This document shows, piece after piece, positions 63,803 through 64,000 of a stretch of 64,000 nucleotides of DNA. The position numbers and the translations under genes were made by a program. Position 1 is the stretch's first letter. Each line of letters starts with the position of its first letter. The stretch lies in the NCBI GenBank assembly GCA_003265435.1, contig NOXC01000016.1, positions 1 to 64,000 on the forward strand. The letters run 5' to 3'. Source of the DNA: Cellvibrionaceae bacterium AOL6. Its GTDB lineage: Bacteria > Pseudomonadota > Gammaproteobacteria > Pseudomonadales > Cellvibrionaceae. The notes beneath the pieces were generated by a model that was given only the letters and a program-made list of their open reading frames with translations, did not search any database and was not told the DNA's origin.

Positions 63803-64000
63803 CTACCTTACAGGCCCAATAACCCACTCATACACACCAACCGCTTCTAATAAACGCCCTTCTCGGTTCGCCTTCAAGTGCGGCCATTGTGTAAGCCAGC
63901 CTTTGGAAGCCAGCCGCTGCTCGAAAGCCTCGCGCTTTTGGCTTCTCTGGTTGTACGTCACCGTACACCCCAGTACCGCGTCGATCGGGAACGGCGAACG
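63803..64000 (-). CDS. C-terminal fragment of a gene cut by the window edge
   Basis: The minus-strand frame from 64000 down to the TAG at 63803-63805 is open for 65 codons. It reads RSPFPIDAVLGCTVTYNQ, KREAFEQRLASKGWLTQWPHLKANREGR and ends YEWVIGPVR. The start lies outside the window. No family can be assigned. It is convergent with the 668-residue gene, and the 120-base gap holds no further gene. Confidence 0.55.
   Translation of the reverse strand, partial: RSPFPIDAVLGCTVTYNQRSQKREAFEQRLASKGWLTQWPHLKANREGRLLEAVGVYEWVIGPVR

Overview
The window looks like chromosomal DNA from a marine, polysaccharide-degrading gammaproteobacterium, most like the Cellvibrionaceae (Saccharophagus, Simiduia or Gilvimarinus-type). 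The reasons are a GH5 mannanase with two CBM10 modules, two PL7 alginate lyases with ricin-type domains, Pro-Thr-rich linkers in nearly every secreted protein, several TonB-dependent receptors, and Fur- and Zur-type boxes of gammaproteobacterial form. The species is an inference. No rRNA, tRNA, CRISPR array, transposase or phage gene was seen.

Layout. 1-850: a small membrane protein beside GGGGTCTGACCCC palindromes. 900-11200: a complete guanidine-assimilation operon: ABC transporter, NikR-like regulator, two DUF1989 proteins (carboxyguanidine deiminase), biotin-dependent urea/guanidine carboxylase and allophanate hydrolase. Two tandem ACGA-loop hairpins directly before the carboxylase form a guanidine-II (mini-ykkC) riboswitch, and a NikR-geometry operator lies before the transporter. 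11400-17250: a small unknown protein, a membrane protein, an S9 peptidase, and a ThuA/PQQ-dehydrogenase pair. 17400-18700: mannanase. 18800-20620: MerC and an AztD-like zinc-binding lipoprotein behind a Zur box. 20640-22460: a LuxR regulator and a small lipoprotein. 22680-26710: a TonB receptor with a secreted PHP phosphoesterase. 26830-31400: a Fur-controlled TonB receptor converging on a DUF3649/PepSY/DUF3325-type iron module. 31720-32260: peroxiredoxin.

32360-53510 is a surface-polysaccharide region. It holds a beta-propeller lipoprotein, two PL7 alginate lyase paralogues in opposite orientation, a cadherin/beta-helix lipoprotein and an esterase. Between the PL7 genes lie two pairs of planctomycete-style genes: a multi-cytochrome DUF1592/DUF1588-type protein with a DUF1501 or DUF1552 partner. 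53550-58370 contains a nonsense-interrupted outer-membrane protein, a BLUF photoreceptor translationally coupled to a Ras-like GTPase, and a thrombospondin-type-3 lipoprotein split by an in-frame TGA. 58960-64000 has a DUF1206 membrane protein, a DUF2959 lipoprotein, a frameshifted HxlR regulator divergent from a CxxC thioredoxin-like protein, a 668-residue secreted unknown, and the C-terminus of one more gene.

A hairpin repeat family (GGGGTCWGACCCC core) occurs at six places, each within about 20 bases of a stop codon. Four single-base lesions (two in-frame TGA codons, two extra A residues in A6 runs) break otherwise intact genes and are either recent pseudogenisation or sequence error.
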